Assembly (NCBI GenBank): GCA_934371915.1
Contig: CAKROE010000047.1
Span: 1-16,835 of the forward strand
Length of the DNA stretch: 16,835 bases
DNA from: an uncultured Blautia sp.
GTDB taxonomy: Bacteria; Bacillota; Clostridia; Lachnospirales; Lachnospiraceae
Reading direction: 5' to 3'
Shown here: positions 16,283 to 16,835 of the stretch, in pieces
Layout of the letters: every line of letters starts with the position of its first letter
Numbering within the stretch: the stretch's first letter is position 1
Notes under the pieces: generated by a model
Told to the model about the DNA's origin: nothing
The model's input: only the letters and a program-made list of their open reading frames with translations
The model's database searches: none
Program-made: the position numbers and the translations under genes

Positions 16283-16835
16283 TCACACTCTGCGTTTGCG
16301 CTTTAATACCAGACGAATGCCAAAAACTTCTTCAAAGAACTGTACCTTATCACGAAGCAGTCCAAGTTCCAGAGAAATATCTCTGCTTGAATCAATGAGC
16401 ATCTGCAATTCACGGTCTTTCAGCACAACTCTCAGTGCCTCAACCTTCTGATAATGGCTACGGTCCATGGCATTGGCAAGTCGAAGGATTGCCGTCAGTT
16501 TTGCTACAAGCAGATACTGCTGCCTGTCAATGCCCGGTCCTCTGTCATAATTTCCGCAATATACAAACTCTGTTGTATTGTATCTCACTGCACTTGCAAT
16601 GATCTTTCGTTCTTCGGTGGAAAGTCCTATAATTTCTGTCGCCATAATGATCCGGTAGGAACACTCTGCCACATCTGCCATACTGATATACTTGCCACAG
16701 TCATGAAGCTGAACCGCGATCTGCAGAAGCAGCCGTTCTCTTGCTCCCATGCCATGGATTTTTTTCATGCTGTCAAAAATAGTCAGCGCGATATCCGTCG
16801 TACCTTTGATATGGTCTTTGCCGGTAGAATAACGC
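16283..16835 (-). CDS. ppx: Ppx/GppA-type exopolyphosphatase, C-terminal HD-like part (partial)
   Basis: The frame stays open to the window edge (first codons visible read RYSTGKDHIKG), so this is the C-terminal about 183 residues of a longer protein, not a start at the Met codon 16766-16768. LFD-like ALTIFDSMKKIHGMGARERLLLQ, LHDCGKYIS and LTAILRLANAMDRSH match the HD-like C-terminal domain of Ppx/GppA phosphatases, which remove terminal phosphates from polyphosphate or act on pppGpp. The catalytic actin-like N-terminal domain is off the window. The usual HHKHS cluster after the HD motif is replaced by VAECSYRII, which I believe is common in Lachnospiraceae members. Placed immediately before ppk1, supporting an exopolyphosphatase role. 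Confidence 0.85.
   Translation of the reverse strand, partial: RYSTGKDHIKGTTDIALTIFDSMKKIHGMGARERLLLQIAVQLHDCGKYISMADVAECSYRIIMATEIIGLSTEERKIIASAVRYNTTEFVYCGNYDRGPGIDRQQYLLVAKLTAILRLANAMDRSHYQKVEALRVVLKDRELQMLIDSSRDISLELGLLRDKVQFFEEVFGIRLVLKRKRRV

Noticed and set aside
16283..16768. A complete small HD-domain protein starting at the Met at 16766-16768
   Set aside because: The frame continues without a stop to the window edge with Ppx/GppA-like sequence, and no ribosome binding site precedes that Met.

Overview
The window reads as a chromosomal core region of a low-to-moderate GC Firmicute, most likely a Lachnospiraceae gut anaerobe (class Clostridia). This rests on the gene order ppx–ppk1 / tRNA-Glu / topoisomerase IV / rimP–nusA–rnpM–ylxQ–infB–rbfA–nrnA–truB–ribF, on AGGAGG-type ribosome binding sites, on sigma-A-type promoters, and on family features such as an NrnA DHH phosphodiesterase, RnpM and an acidic-tailed NusA. 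The genus cannot be fixed from sequence reading alone. Every gene lies on the minus strand, so transcription runs from high to low coordinates. No mobile element, CRISPR array, prophage or pseudogene was seen.

Region 1 (16835 to 12954) is a polyphosphate module. It holds the C-terminal HD part of a Ppx/GppA-type exopolyphosphatase cut by the window edge, then ppk1, then an orphan PTS_EIIC_2/PfoR-like membrane protein. Gaps of 19 and 22 nt suggest one operon. Region 2 (12940 to 12729) is a separate tRNA-Glu(CUC) unit with an A/T-rich upstream tract, a good promoter inside an inverted repeat, and a strong intrinsic terminator.

Region 3 (12702 to 8439) is parE–parC. It is driven by a sigma-A promoter whose start-site region carries a near-consensus Gram-positive LexA (SOS) box. 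Region 4 (8430 to 47) is the nusA–infB operon: rimP, nusA, rnpM, ylxQ, infB, rbfA, nrnA, truB, ribF. It is tightly packed with overlaps and start/stop coupling and uses GTG (infB) and TTG (ylxQ) starts. It links 30S maturation (RimP, RbfA), transcription elongation (NusA), translation initiation (IF2), tRNA modification (TruB), nano-RNA turnover (NrnA) and flavin cofactors (RibF). A promoter at the extreme left edge fires outward, probably toward rpsO.

The most interesting signals are regulatory. The rimP leader has an extended -10 promoter followed at once by a UUCG-capped terminator hairpin with a short U tract, a plausible NusA autoregulatory attenuator. A 17-codon, almost leaderless ORF crosses that hairpin. 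The other main signals are the SOS box at parE, a GTG start of infB overlapped by an out-of-frame AUG, and an inverted repeat around the tRNA promoter. The protein-coding content itself is conventional. Gene-free stretches are all shorter than about 300 bases and are accounted for by the promoters, terminators and tRNA listed.
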